Made by a program: the position numbers and the translations under genes. This document shows positions 1-10,001 of a stretch of DNA of 64,000 nucleotides, piece by piece. Source of the stretch: Streptococcus sp. (GTDB lineage Bacteria > Bacillota > Bacilli > Lactobacillales > Streptococcaceae). The notes under the pieces were generated by a model. That model saw only the letters and a program-made list of their open reading frames with translations. It ran no database searches and was not told the DNA's origin. The DNA is taken from assembly GCA_030528055.1 (NCBI GenBank), contig JAUMZQ010000001.1:186001-250000 (forward strand), written 5' to 3'. The first letter of the stretch is position 1; every line of letters starts with the position of its first letter.

Positions 1-855
1 GTTGGTCTCAATCCTCATCGTTTAACATTGACTTACGGTATCTCGGCTGACTTCCTTAAAAAGATGGGAATGGAAGGGAAACGTCCTAAATTATTTAGAG
101 ATATGCCACCTTTCCCACGTGAACAACTTAAAGAGAAGTATACTGGTGGTGATATTGTCATTCAAGCCTGTGCAGATGACGAACAAGTGGCTTTTCATGC
201 TATTCGTAATTTAGTCCGTAAAGGGAAAAATGCAGTGACAATGCGGTGGAGTCAATCTGGTTTTGCTGCTATTGGAAATAGAATGGAAACTCCTAGAAAT
301 CTTTTTGGTTTTAAAGATGGAACTGCCAATGTCAAAAAAGAAAGTGATTTTGACGATGTTGTCTGGACAGATAGCAACGATTGGATGAAGGGCGGAACTT
401 ATATGGCTGTTCGTCGTATTCAAATGTTGTTAGACACTTGGGATCGAACCAACCTTCAAGAACAAGAAAATACGTTTGGTCGCTACAAAGAAAGTGGTGC
501 TCCTTTTGGTAAAAAGAATGAATTTGATGAAGTTGACTTAGATTTGAAAGATGATAACGGAGAGCCGTTGATTCCTGTAGATGCACATGTTCGATTAGCA
601 AAAGAAGTTGGTGTACCAATTTATCGTCGTTCTTATTCATACTCTGATGGCATCATTGAAACTACTGGTCAATTTGATACAGGTCTGTTGTTTATCTCTT
701 TTCAAAAAGACCCAGAAAGCTTTATTAAGATTCAGACCAATCTAGGAAATGTTGATAAAATGAATGAATACACCAAACATATCGGTAGTGGTTTATTTGC
801 TTGTTTTGCTGGAATAAAAAAAGGAGAATATATTGGTCAAAAACTATTTGAATAA
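1..855 (+). CDS. efeB: Dyp-type haem peroxidase EfeB, 5' end outside window
   Basis: The frame is open from base 1, so the N-terminus, where a Tat signal peptide would lie, is missing. The visible part carries the Dyp-family motif F-G-F-K-D-G-T near base 310 and an A-H-V-R-L-A segment near base 585 that fits the haem-ligand histidine region of the family. EfeB-type peroxidases act outside the membrane, strip iron from haem or oxidise ferrous iron, and are typical Tat substrates. The tatC and tatA genes just downstream fit this role. The stop overlaps the start of the iron permease gene by 23 bp, which suggests one operon. Confidence 0.9.
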   Translation, partial: VGLNPHRLTLTYGISADFLKKMGMEGKRPKLFRDMPPFPREQLKEKYTGGDIVIQACADDEQVAFHAIRNLVRKGKNAVTMRWSQSGFAAIGNRMETPRNLFGFKDGTANVKKESDFDDVVWTDSNDWMKGGTYMAVRRIQMLLDTWDRTNLQEQENTFGRYKESGAPFGKKNEFDEVDLDLKDDNGEPLIPVDAHVRLAKEVGVPIYRRSYSYSDGIIETTGQFDTGLLFISFQKDPESFIKIQTNLGNVDKMNEYTKHIGSGLFACFAGIKKGEYIGQKLFE

Positions 856-2527
856 GTATTTGCTTTTCTTAGTTACAATTGCTTGCCTCTTTGCCTCTCC
901 TGTTTTGGCTGATGAGAGTAACAGTAGTTTATTTGTTAAGATTACTGATGCTAAAACAGCGGTTACCAAAAATGACCAAGAAACAGCAAAAAATCTAATT
1001 GAGGAAATCAAGACAGAGTTTGAGACAAATCCTCAACATGACTCTAAAGCAGGTAAAGAAGTAACCCAATCTTTAAATATTTCTGGAACGATTACAGAAG
1101 AAAAATTGACAAAGATTACTTCTGCTTTGCTTGCATTTGAAAAAGAGCAAAATCCAGTAGATGTGAATGCTGAAAAAAAGCAGTTGGTTAAAAATCTCTC
1201 TAGTGTTTTTGACAATCTTCAAAATGCTATCACATCAAAGGATTTGGATGCAACCAGAAAAGCCTTTAAAGAAATGAATTCAACTTGGACTTCTAACGAA
1301 AGCATTGTCCGAGATAATAGCACTGTTTACTATGGGAAAATCGAGACAGCTATTTCTTTCTTAAGAAGTTCAATCGAAACAGAGCCAACAGATTTTGCCA
1401 CAATTCAAACTTCTTTTGATGACTTAAAAACGGCTATCAATAATTTTGCGGAAGGTCAAAAAGTAGAAGATTCTTCAGAAAATTATACGTTAAAGGATGG
1501 TATTCAGCTTTTAGAAAATGCTTTGAAACAGTTCCAAAGTGGTGATACAAAAAAAGCAATGGCGAATATGAAAAAATTCATCACCATTTGGCCCACGATC
1601 GAAGGGGATGTCAGCACGCACAATCCTAGTCTTTATACACGCGTTGAGAGTCAGTCACCTGTCATTATGGTAAAAGGTAGCGAAGAAAAATATCAAAAAC
1701 AATTACAGACACTGATTAGCGATTTATCACAAATTGATACCACTGCAAATTACAACTTTTTTGATGCGATGCTCATTTTGCTTCGTGAAGGAGTAGAGGC
1801 ATTATTAATTGTTATGGCCTTGGTAACAACTTTGAAAGCCTCTAATATAAGAAAAGGTCTCAAGTGGGTATATTCAGGAGCAGCGATAGGAGTATTAGCT
1901 AGTGCTGTGATAGCTGTGGTATTGCAAAGTGTATTCCCAGCGGTTGCTTCTGGTTCAAACCGTGAAATTATCGAAGGTGGAGTTGGTATATTTGCCGTTG
2001 CGATGATGATTTTGGTTGGAATTTGGTTGCATAGCAAATCATCCGTCCAAAAGTGGAATCAGTTTATGGAAGACAAGATGAAAGTAGTGACAGCTACTGG
2101 TAGTTTTGTATCAATGTTTGCTCTTAGTTTTCTAGCAGTATTTCGTGAGGGTGCTGAAACGATTTTATTCTATGCTGGAATTCTCCCTAAGATTACTCTG
2201 ACAGACTTTCTAATAGGAATTGGGTCAGCTATTGTGGTGTTAATTGCTATTGCAATTTTGATGACAAAAGCTTCTAGTTATTTCAAACCCTATCGTATTT
2301 TCTTCTGGCTAACTTGGTTAATTTACGCTTTGGCATTTAAAATGCTAGGAGTCAGCATTCACGCACTCCAGTTAACCAATATATTGCCAAGCCATCTAAT
2401 CAATAATTTTCCAACTATTGACTGGGCAGGAGTTTATCCTAATGTTGAGGTAGTTGTTGCTCAATTCATTCTCTTGGTGATTGTTGTCCTTATCACTCTT
2501 AAGAATAGAGAGTCCAAGCATGGATAA
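833..2527 (+). CDS. efeU: FTR1/EfeU-family iron permease with long extracytoplasmic N-terminal part
   Basis: I chose the TTG at 833 because AAGGAG lies 6 nt upstream and the reading gives a clean signal-like hydrophobic stretch (residues 5-26, ending near A-D-E). Residues 30-300 are hydrophilic and helical. The C-terminal half is a membrane permease with two R-E-G-x-E iron-binding motifs (R-E-G-V-E near base 1785 and R-E-G-A-E near base 2150), which define the FTR1 family. At 564 residues it is longer than the bare permease, as in Gram-positive fused forms. It should import oxidised iron supplied by EfeB. It overlaps efeB upstream and tatC downstream. Confidence 0.9.
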   Translation: MVKNYLNKYLLFLVTIACLFASPVLADESNSSLFVKITDAKTAVTKNDQETAKNLIEEIKTEFETNPQHDSKAGKEVTQSLNISGTITEEKLTKITSALLAFEKEQNPVDVNAEKKQLVKNLSSVFDNLQNAITSKDLDATRKAFKEMNSTWTSNESIVRDNSTVYYGKIETAISFLRSSIETEPTDFATIQTSFDDLKTAINNFAEGQKVEDSSENYTLKDGIQLLENALKQFQSGDTKKAMANMKKFITIWPTIEGDVSTHNPSLYTRVESQSPVIMVKGSEEKYQKQLQTLISDLSQIDTTANYNFFDAMLILLREGVEALLIVMALVTTLKASNIRKGLKWVYSGAAIGVLASAVIAVVLQSVFPAVASGSNREIIEGGVGIFAVAMMILVGIWLHSKSSVQKWNQFMEDKMKVVTATGSFVSMFALSFLAVFREGAETILFYAGILPKITLTDFLIGIGSAIVVLIAIAILMTKASSYFKPYRIFFWLTWLIYALAFKMLGVSIHALQLTNILPSHLINNFPTIDWAGVYPNVEVVVAQFILLVIVVLITLKNRESKHG

Positions 2528-3236
2528 AAAAGAACAGACGATTATTGAGCATTTATCGGAATTCCGAAGGCGTTTTCTATCCATTTTAGTGTGTTTTGCC
2601 GTTGTTTTCATTATCAGTCTATTTTTCTCAGCAGATATTTATAAATGGTTAACTTCGTCTTTTCACAAAAAACTAATTGTATTAGGACCTGATGATATCC
2701 TTTGGATTTATATCAATTTGGCGAACTTGGTGGCTTTTTCTCTCACCTTGCCTTTTATGATTTACCAGATTTGGGAATTTATTCGTCCGGCCTTGCAAGA
2801 AAATGAAGCTATTTCCATCTTTCTCTATGTTCCAGCTAGTTTCTTTTGTTTTCTTGCGGGATTAGCCTTTGGTTTCTACTTTGTGAGCCCAACTATTTTA
2901 CAGGTCTTGCTATCCTTGGGAAAAGGGCTTTTTGATACACAGTTGACAGCACAAAATTATCTTGCCTTTTTATTTCATACAACGATTCCAATCGCTATTT
3001 TATTTGAACTTCCAGTTATTGTTGTTTTTTTAACTTCTATTGGTTTGCTCAAACCTAAATTTTTGGTACAATATAGACGATACGCTTACTTCACTTTGTT
3101 AGTTTTGGCTGTGGTTTTAACTCCAGCTGACTTTGTTAGTGATTTGTCAATGGCAGTGCCCCTCATTTTACTTTATGAAGTGAGTGTCATGCTCAGTAAA
3201 ATGGTTTATAAAAGAAAATTAAAGAGGAGATTGTAA
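2520..3236 (+). CDS. tatC: Sec-independent translocase subunit TatC
   Basis: This is a polytopic membrane protein of about 238 residues, with the TatC N-terminal signature I-x-E-H-L-x-E-F-R-R-R followed by about six hydrophobic segments. TatC recognises twin-arginine signal peptides. The ATG at 2520 overlaps the last codons of efeU; a more upstream in-frame start would lack the typical M-D-K-K-E-Q beginning. Its place behind efeB/efeU suggests a dedicated Tat system whose main cargo is the peroxidase. Tat is patchy in streptococci, so the cassette may be an ancient acquisition. Confidence 0.93.
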   Translation: MDKKEQTIIEHLSEFRRRFLSILVCFAVVFIISLFFSADIYKWLTSSFHKKLIVLGPDDILWIYINLANLVAFSLTLPFMIYQIWEFIRPALQENEAISIFLYVPASFFCFLAGLAFGFYFVSPTILQVLLSLGKGLFDTQLTAQNYLAFLFHTTIPIAILFELPVIVVFLTSIGLLKPKFLVQYRRYAYFTLLVLAVVLTPADFVSDLSMAVPLILLYEVSVMLSKMVYKRKLKRRL

Positions 3237-3433
3237 TGGGTATTTTACGTGATATTGGTGCACCTGGAATTATTATTATCATTTTAGGAGCTCTCTTAAT
3301 TCTTGGTCCAAAACGTTTGCCAGAGTTTGGACAAGCAATTGGAAAAATGTTTTCTGAATTTAAAAAAGCTGCAACCAGTAATCAGGATGACCAGCCAAGT
3401 AAAACAGAAGAAACAGAAAAAAAAGAAGAATAA
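3236..3433 (+). CDS. tatA: Sec-independent translocase subunit TatA
   Basis: This 65-residue protein has one N-terminal membrane helix, then G-P-K-R-L-P-E-F-G, an amphipathic helix and a charged lysine/glutamate tail: the full TatA plan. TatA forms the pore that TatC recruits. Its ATG shares one base with the tatC stop (TAATG), so the two are translationally coupled. No TatB is seen, as expected for the minimal TatAC systems of Firmicutes. A strong terminator follows directly. Confidence 0.93.
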   Translation: MGILRDIGAPGIIIIILGALLILGPKRLPEFGQAIGKMFSEFKKAATSNQDDQPSKTEETEKKEE

Positions 3434-3445
3434 TGTGCTATACAT

Positions 3446-3490
3446 GATTGAAGATAGGCTATCTAAAAAGCTGACTTCAATCTTTTTTGT
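3446..3490 (+). terminator. Terminator of the efe-tat operon
   Basis: An 8-bp perfect stem (GATTGAAG at 3446 and CTTCAATC at 3475) is followed at once by a run of six T. It ends the efeB-efeU-tatC-tatA operon. Confidence 0.8.
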
Positions 3491-3540
3491 TTGTAAAAAA
3501 TGTAAATATAGGGCATTGTCAACTAGTAAAGAAGTATACA

Positions 3541-3570
3541 AAAAGCTGTGAGGATAACCTTACAGCTTTT
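3541..3570 (-). terminator. Terminator of the tautomerase gene
   Basis: Thirteen-base arms (3541-3553 and 3558-3570, one G-T pair) flank a 4-nt loop. The hairpin sits just beyond the stop of the minus-strand tautomerase gene and can work in both directions. Confidence 0.75.
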
Positions 3571-3575
3571 TGCGT

Positions 3576-3758
3576 TTATTTTGTTCTCATCTCTCCTTGT
3601 GGGAAATAAGTTCCTTCTGGCATATCATTAATTATCACATGAACGGCCGATTGTGGTGCACCTGTGTGCTTCACAACAGCTTCGGTCACTTCTTTAGCCA
3701 AAGCTTTTTTCTGTTCCAAAGTGCGACCCTCAAATAAATCAATTCTAACAAATGGCAT
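3576..3758 (-). CDS. 4-oxalocrotonate tautomerase-family protein
   Basis: The 60-residue product starts M-P-F-V-R-I. After Met removal this leaves the catalytic N-terminal proline of the 4-oxalocrotonate tautomerase family, and the length is typical. The physiological substrate in streptococci is unknown. The gene stands alone on the minus strand between the efe-tat operon and tdk, with its own promoter region between 3770 and 3830 (AT-rich, not resolved further). Confidence 0.88.
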   Translation of the reverse strand: MPFVRIDLFEGRTLEQKKALAKEVTEAVVKHTGAPQSAVHVIINDMPEGTYFPQGEMRTK

Positions 3759-3894
3759 ATCTAAACTCCTTTTTTATTCAGCAAAATATTTGATTATTTC
3801 GATAGTGTTATTTTATCATAAATGAGGTTTTAAAGAAATATGAAATGTGGTAAAATAATATGGAGAAAAAAAGAAAGAGAATGAAAAGGTAGAG

Positions 3895-4488
3895 ATGTCG
3901 CAACTATATTATAAATATGGCACTATGAATTCAGGGAAAACCATTGAAATTTTAAAGGTGGCTCATAATTATGAGGAACAAGGAAAAGGTGTCGTCATCA
4001 TGACGAGTGCTTTGGATACACGCGATGGTTTTGGCTTGGTCTCTAGTAGAATTGGCATGAAGCGTGAAGCTTTAGCTATTGATGACAATACCGATATTTT
4101 TGGATATGTTGAACAGCTATCTCAAAAACCTTTCTGTATTTTAATTGATGAAGCACAATTTTTGAGACGACACCATGTTTATGATTTGGCCCGAGTTGTC
4201 GATGAGTTAGATATACCTGTTATGGCTTTTGGGCTTAAAAATGATTTTCGTAATGAATTATTTGAAGGTTCAAAACATTTATTGTTATTAGCAGATAAAA
4301 TAGAAGAAATAAAGACTATTTGCCACTATTGTTCTAAAAAAGCAACGATGGTTTTGCGTATGGCAGACGGTAAACCAGTCTATGATGGGGAACAAATTCA
4401 AATTGGTGGAAATGAAACTTATATTTCAGTCTGTCGGAAACATTATTTTAATCCACCAATTGAAAACAAGTACGAATCTAAAGATTAA
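3895..4488 (+). CDS. tdk: Thymidine kinase
   Basis: This phosphorylates thymidine in the salvage pathway. The P-loop is G-T-M-N-S-G-K-T (residues 9-16), followed by the L-I-D-E-A-Q Walker B segment. The zinc-binding pair C-H-Y-C is in the C-terminal third, with a later C-R-K-H. The 197-residue length is normal for the type II bacterial enzyme. The start has ATGTCGCAA behind a GGTAGAG ribosome site. It lies 22 bp upstream of prfA, as in other streptococci, and is probably co-transcribed with it. A TGTGGTAAAAT extended -10-like element is at about 3846-3856. Confidence 0.95.
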   Translation: MSQLYYKYGTMNSGKTIEILKVAHNYEEQGKGVVIMTSALDTRDGFGLVSSRIGMKREALAIDDNTDIFGYVEQLSQKPFCILIDEAQFLRRHHVYDLARVVDELDIPVMAFGLKNDFRNELFEGSKHLLLLADKIEEIKTICHYCSKKATMVLRMADGKPVYDGEQIQIGGNETYISVCRKHYFNPPIENKYESKD

Positions 4489-4510
4489 TTAAGGGAGAAC
4501 AACAGAATAC

Positions 4511-5590
4511 ATGAATATCTATGAACAGTTACAAGCAGTTGAAGATCGCTATGAAGAACTAGGAGAGTTACTTAGTGATCCAGAAGTTGTCAGTGATACT
4601 AAACGCTTTATGGAACTTTCCAAAGAAGAAGCCAGCATTCGTGATACAGTAACAGCATACAAAGATTACAAAAAAATTCTAGAAACCATAGCAGACGCAG
4701 AAGAAATGTTAAAAGAAGTTTCTGGTGATGATGAACTAGAAGAAATGTTTAAGCAAGAGTTGAAAGATGCCAAAGCTGAAAAAGAAGAATATGAAGATAA
4801 ATTGAAGATTCTTCTGTTGCCTAAAGATCCAAATGATGAAAAAAATATTATTTTAGAAATTCGCGGCGCAGCTGGTGGTGATGAAGCAGCCCTTTTTGCA
4901 GGTGATTTGCTCACGATGTATCAAAAGTATGCTGAAACGCAAGGATGGCGCTTTGAAGTAATGGAAGCTTCTATGAATGGTGTTGGTGGTTTTAAGGAAG
5001 TTGTAGCCATGGTATCTGGGCAGTCGGTTTACTCCAAATTAAAATACGAATCGGGCGCTCATCGAGTACAGCGTGTTCCAGTAACAGAAAGCCAAGGGCG
5101 CGTGCATACTTCCACAGCAACTGTATTGGTTATGCCAGAAATAGAAGAAGTAGAGTATGATATTGACTCAAAAGATTTGCGTATTGATATCTACCATGCA
5201 TCAGGTGCTGGAGGGCAAAATGTAAATAAGGTAGCCACTGCTGTTCGTATTGTTCACATTCCAACAAATATCAAAGTGGAAATGCAAGAAGAAAGAACAC
5301 AACAAAAAAACCGTGATAAAGCAATGAAAATCATCCGTGCTCGTGTGGCAGACCATTTTGCTCAAATAGCACAAGATGAACAAGATGCTGAAAGAAAATC
5401 AACTATCGGAACAGGGGATCGTTCAGAGCGAATCCGTACTTATAATTTTCCGCAAAATCGTGTGACGGATCATCGGATTGGTTTGACCTTACAGAAGTTA
5501 GATACTATTTTATCTGGAAAAATGGACGAAATAGTAGATGCTCTTATTTTATACGATCAAACAAAGAAGCTGGAAGAATTAAATAAATAA
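4511..5590 (+). CDS. prfA: Peptide chain release factor 1
   Basis: RF1 ends translation at UAA and UAG. The product has 359 residues with the catalytic G-G-Q (Gln236) inside S-G-A-G-G-Q-N, and the P-V-T tripeptide in R-V-P-V-T-E that separates RF1 from RF2. The stop codon overlaps the start of prmC (TAATGA), the gene for the enzyme that methylates this glutamine. This is the conserved pairing of factor and modifier. Confidence 0.97.
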   Translation: MNIYEQLQAVEDRYEELGELLSDPEVVSDTKRFMELSKEEASIRDTVTAYKDYKKILETIADAEEMLKEVSGDDELEEMFKQELKDAKAEKEEYEDKLKILLLPKDPNDEKNIILEIRGAAGGDEAALFAGDLLTMYQKYAETQGWRFEVMEASMNGVGGFKEVVAMVSGQSVYSKLKYESGAHRVQRVPVTESQGRVHTSTATVLVMPEIEEVEYDIDSKDLRIDIYHASGAGGQNVNKVATAVRIVHIPTNIKVEMQEERTQQKNRDKAMKIIRARVADHFAQIAQDEQDAERKSTIGTGDRSERIRTYNFPQNRVTDHRIGLTLQKLDTILSGKMDEIVDALILYDQTKKLEELNK

Positions 5591-6420
5591 TGAAGTTTTC
5601 ACAGATTTTTTCCGACATGCAAGAACAATTGGAAGCAGTGGGGGAAGAAAGAGAAAGCCTTTCCTTTGTCTATCGTTCGCTTCACGGTCTTTCTCTAACC
5701 GATTTTGTTTTCAAAATGCAAGAAGAGGTGTCGGACAAGGAGCAAGCAGAAATTGAGTTAATTTTTAAAAAATTACTTGCTCATCAACCAGCACAGTATA
5801 TTATTGGAACTGCTGACTTTTATAGTCATACTTTTCAAGTGGATGAGCGAGTTCTCATTCCAAGGCAGGAAACGGAAGAATTAGTATCACTAATTTTAGC
5901 AGAAAATAATGATTCTACTTGTTCGGTATTAGATATCGGTACAGGGAGCGGAGCAATTGCTATCTCCTTAGCTTATGCTCGTACATCTTGGGATTTAACA
6001 GCTTCGGACATTTCTAAGGAAGCATTGGAAGTTGCGATGGAAAATGCTCGTCTTTTACAGACAGATGTCACTTTTATTCATTCGGATTGTTTTGATAACA
6101 TTTTGGGTAAGTATGATATAATTGTTTCCAATCCTCCCTACATTTCTGAACAGGATAAGAAGGAAGTAGCCATTAATGTGTTATCGTCAGAACCTCATTT
6201 AGCTCTTTTTGCAGCTGATGATGGAACTGCTATTTATCAAAAAATAGCCACTAAAGCAGGAAACTATCTATCAAAAAAAGGAAAAATCTACTTGGAAATT
6301 GGTTACAAACAAGGAAGGATCGTACAAAAAATATTTTCAACTGTCTTTCCCGAAAAACGTATCCGAGTTCTTCAAGATCAATTTGGAAAAGATAGGATGG
6401 TGGTTGTAGATAATGGATGA
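5590..6420 (+). CDS. prmC: Release-factor glutamine N5-methyltransferase PrmC
   Basis: A SAM-dependent methyltransferase of 276 residues. It has the glycine-rich motif D-I-G-T-G-S-G and the N-P-P-Y motif (Asn181) that binds the glutamine substrate. It methylates the GGQ glutamine of release factors 1 and 2. It is coupled to prfA (1-nt overlap) and overlaps tsaC by 8 nt, so the three genes are one operon. Confidence 0.95.
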   Translation: MKFSQIFSDMQEQLEAVGEERESLSFVYRSLHGLSLTDFVFKMQEEVSDKEQAEIELIFKKLLAHQPAQYIIGTADFYSHTFQVDERVLIPRQETEELVSLILAENNDSTCSVLDIGTGSGAIAISLAYARTSWDLTASDISKEALEVAMENARLLQTDVTFIHSDCFDNILGKYDIIVSNPPYISEQDKKEVAINVLSSEPHLALFAADDGTAIYQKIATKAGNYLSKKGKIYLEIGYKQGRIVQKIFSTVFPEKRIRVLQDQFGKDRMVVVDNG

Positions 6421-7003
6421 AATAGAGAAAACATTGGAAAAAGGTGGAGCTGTTGTTCTTCCTACTGAGACGGTTTATGGGTTATTTGGAAAAGCACTCA
6501 ATCAACAAACTGTTGAGTATATTTACCAATTAAAAAGACGCCCGCAAGATAAGGCAATGAATTTGAATGTTGCACATTTTGAAGATATTCTTTATTATTC
6601 AAAAAATCAACCATCTTATTTAAAGAAAATCTGTCAATCCTTTCTTCCAGGTCCGCTAACTATTATCCTACAAGCTAATGCCAAGGTACCTACTTGGGTT
6701 AATTCGGGAATGAACACTGTTGGTTTTCGTATTCCCAGTCATCCAATTACTTTAAATATGATTAGACGTTTTGGCCCTTTAATTGGTCCGTCGGCAAATA
6801 TTTCGGGTAGAGATAGTGGGACTTGCTTTGAACAGATTGTGGCAGCATTTCACCAAAAAGTGATAGGAGTAGAAGATGACCATTTTCTAACTGGAAAAGA
6901 TTCTACTATATTAGACTTGTCTGGTGATAAAGCAGTAATTTTACGGCAAGGTTTGATTACTGTTGAAGACATTTTAGCTCAAGTTCCAGAAATTACATTT
7001 TAA
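6413..7003 (+). CDS. tsaC: Threonylcarbamoyl-AMP synthase (Sua5/YwlC/YrdC family)
   Basis: The 196-residue product has the YrdC fold signature: the T-E-T-V-Y-G-L segment near residue 19 and K-R-R-P-x-D-K. It also has the P-G-P-L-T motif and the S-A-N-I-S-G motif. It makes threonylcarbamoyl-AMP for the t6A37 modification of tRNAs that read ANN codons. It is the short form without the C-terminal Sua5 domain. It overlaps prmC and lies 22 bp before glyA. Confidence 0.9.
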   Translation: MDEIEKTLEKGGAVVLPTETVYGLFGKALNQQTVEYIYQLKRRPQDKAMNLNVAHFEDILYYSKNQPSYLKKICQSFLPGPLTIILQANAKVPTWVNSGMNTVGFRIPSHPITLNMIRRFGPLIGPSANISGRDSGTCFEQIVAAFHQKVIGVEDDHFLTGKDSTILDLSGDKAVILRQGLITVEDILAQVPEITF

Positions 7004-7025
7004 TAAACGATACAGGAGAACACAA

Positions 7026-8288
7026 ATGATTTTTGATCAAGAAAATTACAAAGAATTTGATAATGAAATTTGGGAAGCTATTTCCCATGAAGAGGAAAGA
7101 CAACAGCATAATATTGAATTAATTGCTTCTGAAAATGTAGTTTCTAAAGCTGTTATGAAAGCTCAAGGTTCTATCTTGACAAATAAATATGCTGAAGGCT
7201 ACCCAAGCAATCGCTATTACGGCGGTACAGATGTAGTAGACGTTATTGAAACCTTGGCGATTGAACGAGCTAAAAAGATTTTCGGTGCTAAATTTGCCAA
7301 TGTTCAACCCCATTCAGGTAGTCAAGCAAACTGTGCAGCATATATGGCTTTGATTCAACCAGGCGATACTGTTATGGGAATGGATTTGGCTGCTGGTGGC
7401 CACTTGACTCATGGTGCTTCTGTGAGCTTTTCTGGACAAACTTATAATTTTGTACCTTACAATGTTGATCCTGAAACAGAATTACTAAATTTTGATGCTA
7501 TTTTAAAGCAAGCCAAAGAAGTAAAACCCAAACTCATTGTCGCAGGCGCATCAGCTTATTCACACATAATTGATTTTAAAAAATTCCGTGATATTGCAGA
7601 CGCTGTTGGAGCTAAATTGATGGTGGATATGGCTCATATTGCAGGTCTAGTGGCTGCTGGATTACATCCTAGCCCAGTTCCTTATGCAGATATTACAACT
7701 ACAACCACTCATAAAACCTTACGTGGACCACGTGGAGGATTGATCTTGACAAATGATGAGGATTTAGCTAAAAAAATTAATTCTGCTATCTTCCCTGGAA
7801 TCCAAGGAGGACCACTAGAGCATGTGATTGCTGCAAAGGCAGTTGCTTTTAAAGAAGTATTAGATCCTGCTTTTAAAGTCTATGCACAACAGATTTTAGA
7901 TAATGCAAAGGCTATGGCGACCGTTTTTAACCAACACAATCGTTTTAGAGTTATTTCTAATAGTACGGAAAATCATTTATTTCTTGTAGATGTCACAAAA
8001 GTTGTTGAAAATGGGAAAATTGCTCAAAACCTTTTAGACGAAGTGAATATTACATTGAATAAAAACTCCATTCCATATGAAACTTTATCTCCTTTTAAAA
8101 CAAGTGGGATTCGTATTGGGACAGCAGCTATTGCAGCACGTGGTTTTGGGGTTGCAGAAAGTACTAAAGTAGCAGAACTTATTATCAAAACTCTTGAAAA
8201 TGCTGATAATGAAGCTGTCTTAGAACAAGTGCGTGCAGAAGTGAGAGAATTAACAGATGCCTTTCCACTTTATGAAGGCTTAAACTAA
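7026..8288 (+). CDS. glyA: Serine hydroxymethyltransferase
   Basis: A PLP enzyme that interconverts serine and glycine and loads tetrahydrofolate with a one-carbon unit. The PLP lysine (Lys230) lies in [14 protein letters not shown]. The 420-residue length is normal. The start has an AGGAGAAC ribosome site. Its stop overlaps the next start (TAATG), which continues the operon. Confidence 0.97.
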   Translation: MIFDQENYKEFDNEIWEAISHEEERQQHNIELIASENVVSKAVMKAQGSILTNKYAEGYPSNRYYGGTDVVDVIETLAIERAKKIFGAKFANVQPHSGSQANCAAYMALIQPGDTVMGMDLAAGGHLTHGASVSFSGQTYNFVPYNVDPETELLNFDAILKQAKEVKPKLIVAGASAYSHIIDFKKFRDIADAVGAKLMVDMAHIAGLVAAGLHPSPVPYADITTTTTHKTLRGPRGGLILTNDEDLAKKINSAIFPGIQGGPLEHVIAAKAVAFKEVLDPAFKVYAQQILDNAKAMATVFNQHNRFRVISNSTENHLFLVDVTKVVENGKIAQNLLDEVNITLNKNSIPYETLSPFKTSGIRIGTAAIAARGFGVAESTKVAELIIKTLENADNEAVLEQVRAEVRELTDAFPLYEGLN

Positions 8289-9262
8289 TGGATATTTACA
8301 TAAAAAAAGCAATTATCCATCAATTTACTCCAACTGATACCAATCTTCTTTTTGCGGATAAGTTTCTTACTATAACCCCAAAAATTGAAGAATATCTTCG
8401 TAAAAAAATCGAACGAGCATATTCTGATGAGGCAAAAACGGGTATTTTAGAATCAGAAAATCCGTTTTTAGCCATGATTTCGGACGATTTAATGGAAACT
8501 TCCATTGCTCTCAGTCAATTATGGAAAAAAGAATTCTCCATCAGTGAAAATCAAAAAATAAATGATTTAATTTTTATTCAGTTTGATAAAGAAGGAGTAA
8601 AACATTTTGCTTTCTTACGTATTACTTTGCGTGAAACCCTCACACATCTAGGAGTAGAAGCAGATGAACCGATTCGAATCACTCAAAACAATTTGCCTGG
8701 TTTTGGGACTGGTGCAGATGAATCGTTGATTGTCAATCTGTCCAATGGTAAATACCATCTGATTGAAAAACGAATCAAGTATAACGGATCTTTTCTTCAT
8801 TATTTTTCAGAACAATTATTACAGGTTAATCCCAATAATTCACCAAAGAAATCTATTAAAGAATTAGAAAAAACAGCCCAAAAAATTGCTCATTCTTTTA
8901 ATGAAGACAATTTTCAATTTCAATCCAAAGTCAAATCAAGCATTTTTAATAATTTAGAAGAAAATGATGAACTGTCGCCTGAAAAATTAGCAGCTGATTT
9001 ATTTGACAATAATTTAACAGCACGGTTAACCTTTATGGATCAAATAAAAGAAACCATTCCAGAGCCGATTAAGTTTGATGAAATTGATAGTAGTCGTCAA
9101 AAGAAGAAATTTGAAAATCAAAAACTCTCCCTCTCAAATGGAATTGAACTCATTGTACCGAACAGTATTTACCAAGATGCTGATTCGGTAGAATTTATTC
9201 AAAATGACAATGGGACCTATTCCATTTTAATTAAAAATATTGAGGATATTCAAAATAAATAA
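8288..9262 (+). CDS. Nucleoid-associated protein (NdpA/YejK-like)
   Basis: A soluble, charged protein of 324 residues that begins [11 protein letters not shown]. It matches the nucleoid-associated family found directly behind glyA in pneumococcus and relatives. No catalytic motif is visible. The DNA-binding role rests on the family name, not on a tested function here. It is coupled to both neighbours by TAATG-type overlaps. The assignment depends on overall resemblance and gene order. Confidence 0.75.
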   Translation: MDIYIKKAIIHQFTPTDTNLLFADKFLTITPKIEEYLRKKIERAYSDEAKTGILESENPFLAMISDDLMETSIALSQLWKKEFSISENQKINDLIFIQFDKEGVKHFAFLRITLRETLTHLGVEADEPIRITQNNLPGFGTGADESLIVNLSNGKYHLIEKRIKYNGSFLHYFSEQLLQVNPNNSPKKSIKELEKTAQKIAHSFNEDNFQFQSKVKSSIFNNLEENDELSPEKLAADLFDNNLTARLTFMDQIKETIPEPIKFDEIDSSRQKKKFENQKLSLSNGIELIVPNSIYQDADSVEFIQNDNGTYSILIKNIEDIQNK

Positions 9263-9864
9263 TGTTTAAAATAATAAGAAGATTACTTGTATTATTGATT
9301 GTCATTTTTGGTGCATATAAGATTTATCAGGTACACCATGATGTTAAACAAGTAATGACCTACCAAAATCTGGTAAAAGAAGTACTCGATGAACAAGATA
9401 CAGCAGCTAATGAAGAATTGGTTTTAGCTATGATATATACTGAAACTAAAGGTAGAGCCGATGATGTTATGCAATCTAGTGAGAGTGCTACTGGAGAGGC
9501 TAACGCTATTAAAGATAATAAAGAAAGTATTCGTCAAGGAATCCAAACGCTATCAGATAATATTGAATTAGCTAGTTCTAAGAAGATTGATGTATGGACT
9601 GCGGTACAAGCCTATAATTTTGGACAGGCCTATATTGATTATGTTGCAAAACATGGTGGGGAAAATACATTAGAAATAGCAAAAAAATATTCCAAAGATG
9701 TAGTTGCACCTAGTTTAGGAAATATTACTGGAAAAACCTACCATTATTATAGTCCGATTTCTATTTTGAATGGAACAGAGTTATATATTAATGGTGGAAA
9801 TTACTACTATTCACGCCAAGTTCGTTTCAATATGTATCTTATTCGTTTAATGAAATGGTTTTAA
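9262..9864 (+). CDS. Membrane-anchored lysozyme-like protein (Pmp23 type)
   Basis: An N-terminal membrane helix (residues 5-22) is followed by an extracytoplasmic domain of about 170 residues with A-M-I-Y-T-E-T-K-G, where the Glu fits the catalytic glutamate of CwlT/Pmp23 lysozyme-like domains, and by A-V-Q-A-Y-N-F-G. In pneumococcus the matching gene, also after glyA and the nucleoid protein, affects cell division and wall shape. It is the last gene of the operon, and a terminator follows. Confidence 0.8.
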   Translation: MFKIIRRLLVLLIVIFGAYKIYQVHHDVKQVMTYQNLVKEVLDEQDTAANEELVLAMIYTETKGRADDVMQSSESATGEANAIKDNKESIRQGIQTLSDNIELASSKKIDVWTAVQAYNFGQAYIDYVAKHGGENTLEIAKKYSKDVVAPSLGNITGKTYHYYSPISILNGTELYINGGNYYYSRQVRFNMYLIRLMKWF

Positions 9865-9871
9865 AAATTAG

Positions 9872-9920
9872 AAGAACAATTAATGTAGCTACTTAGGTGG
9901 TCTAATTGTTCTTTTATTTT
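9872..9920 (+). terminator. Terminator after the pmp23-like gene
   Basis: AGAACAATTA (9873-9882) pairs perfectly with TAATTGTTCT (9903-9912), followed by TTTATTTTT. Confidence 0.75.
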
Positions 9921-10001
9921 TAATCAAATATTTTGTAACCGTAGTGATTACATGTTATAATTTATGTGTATATTGATATTCTAAAAGAAGAGGAGGATAG
10001 T

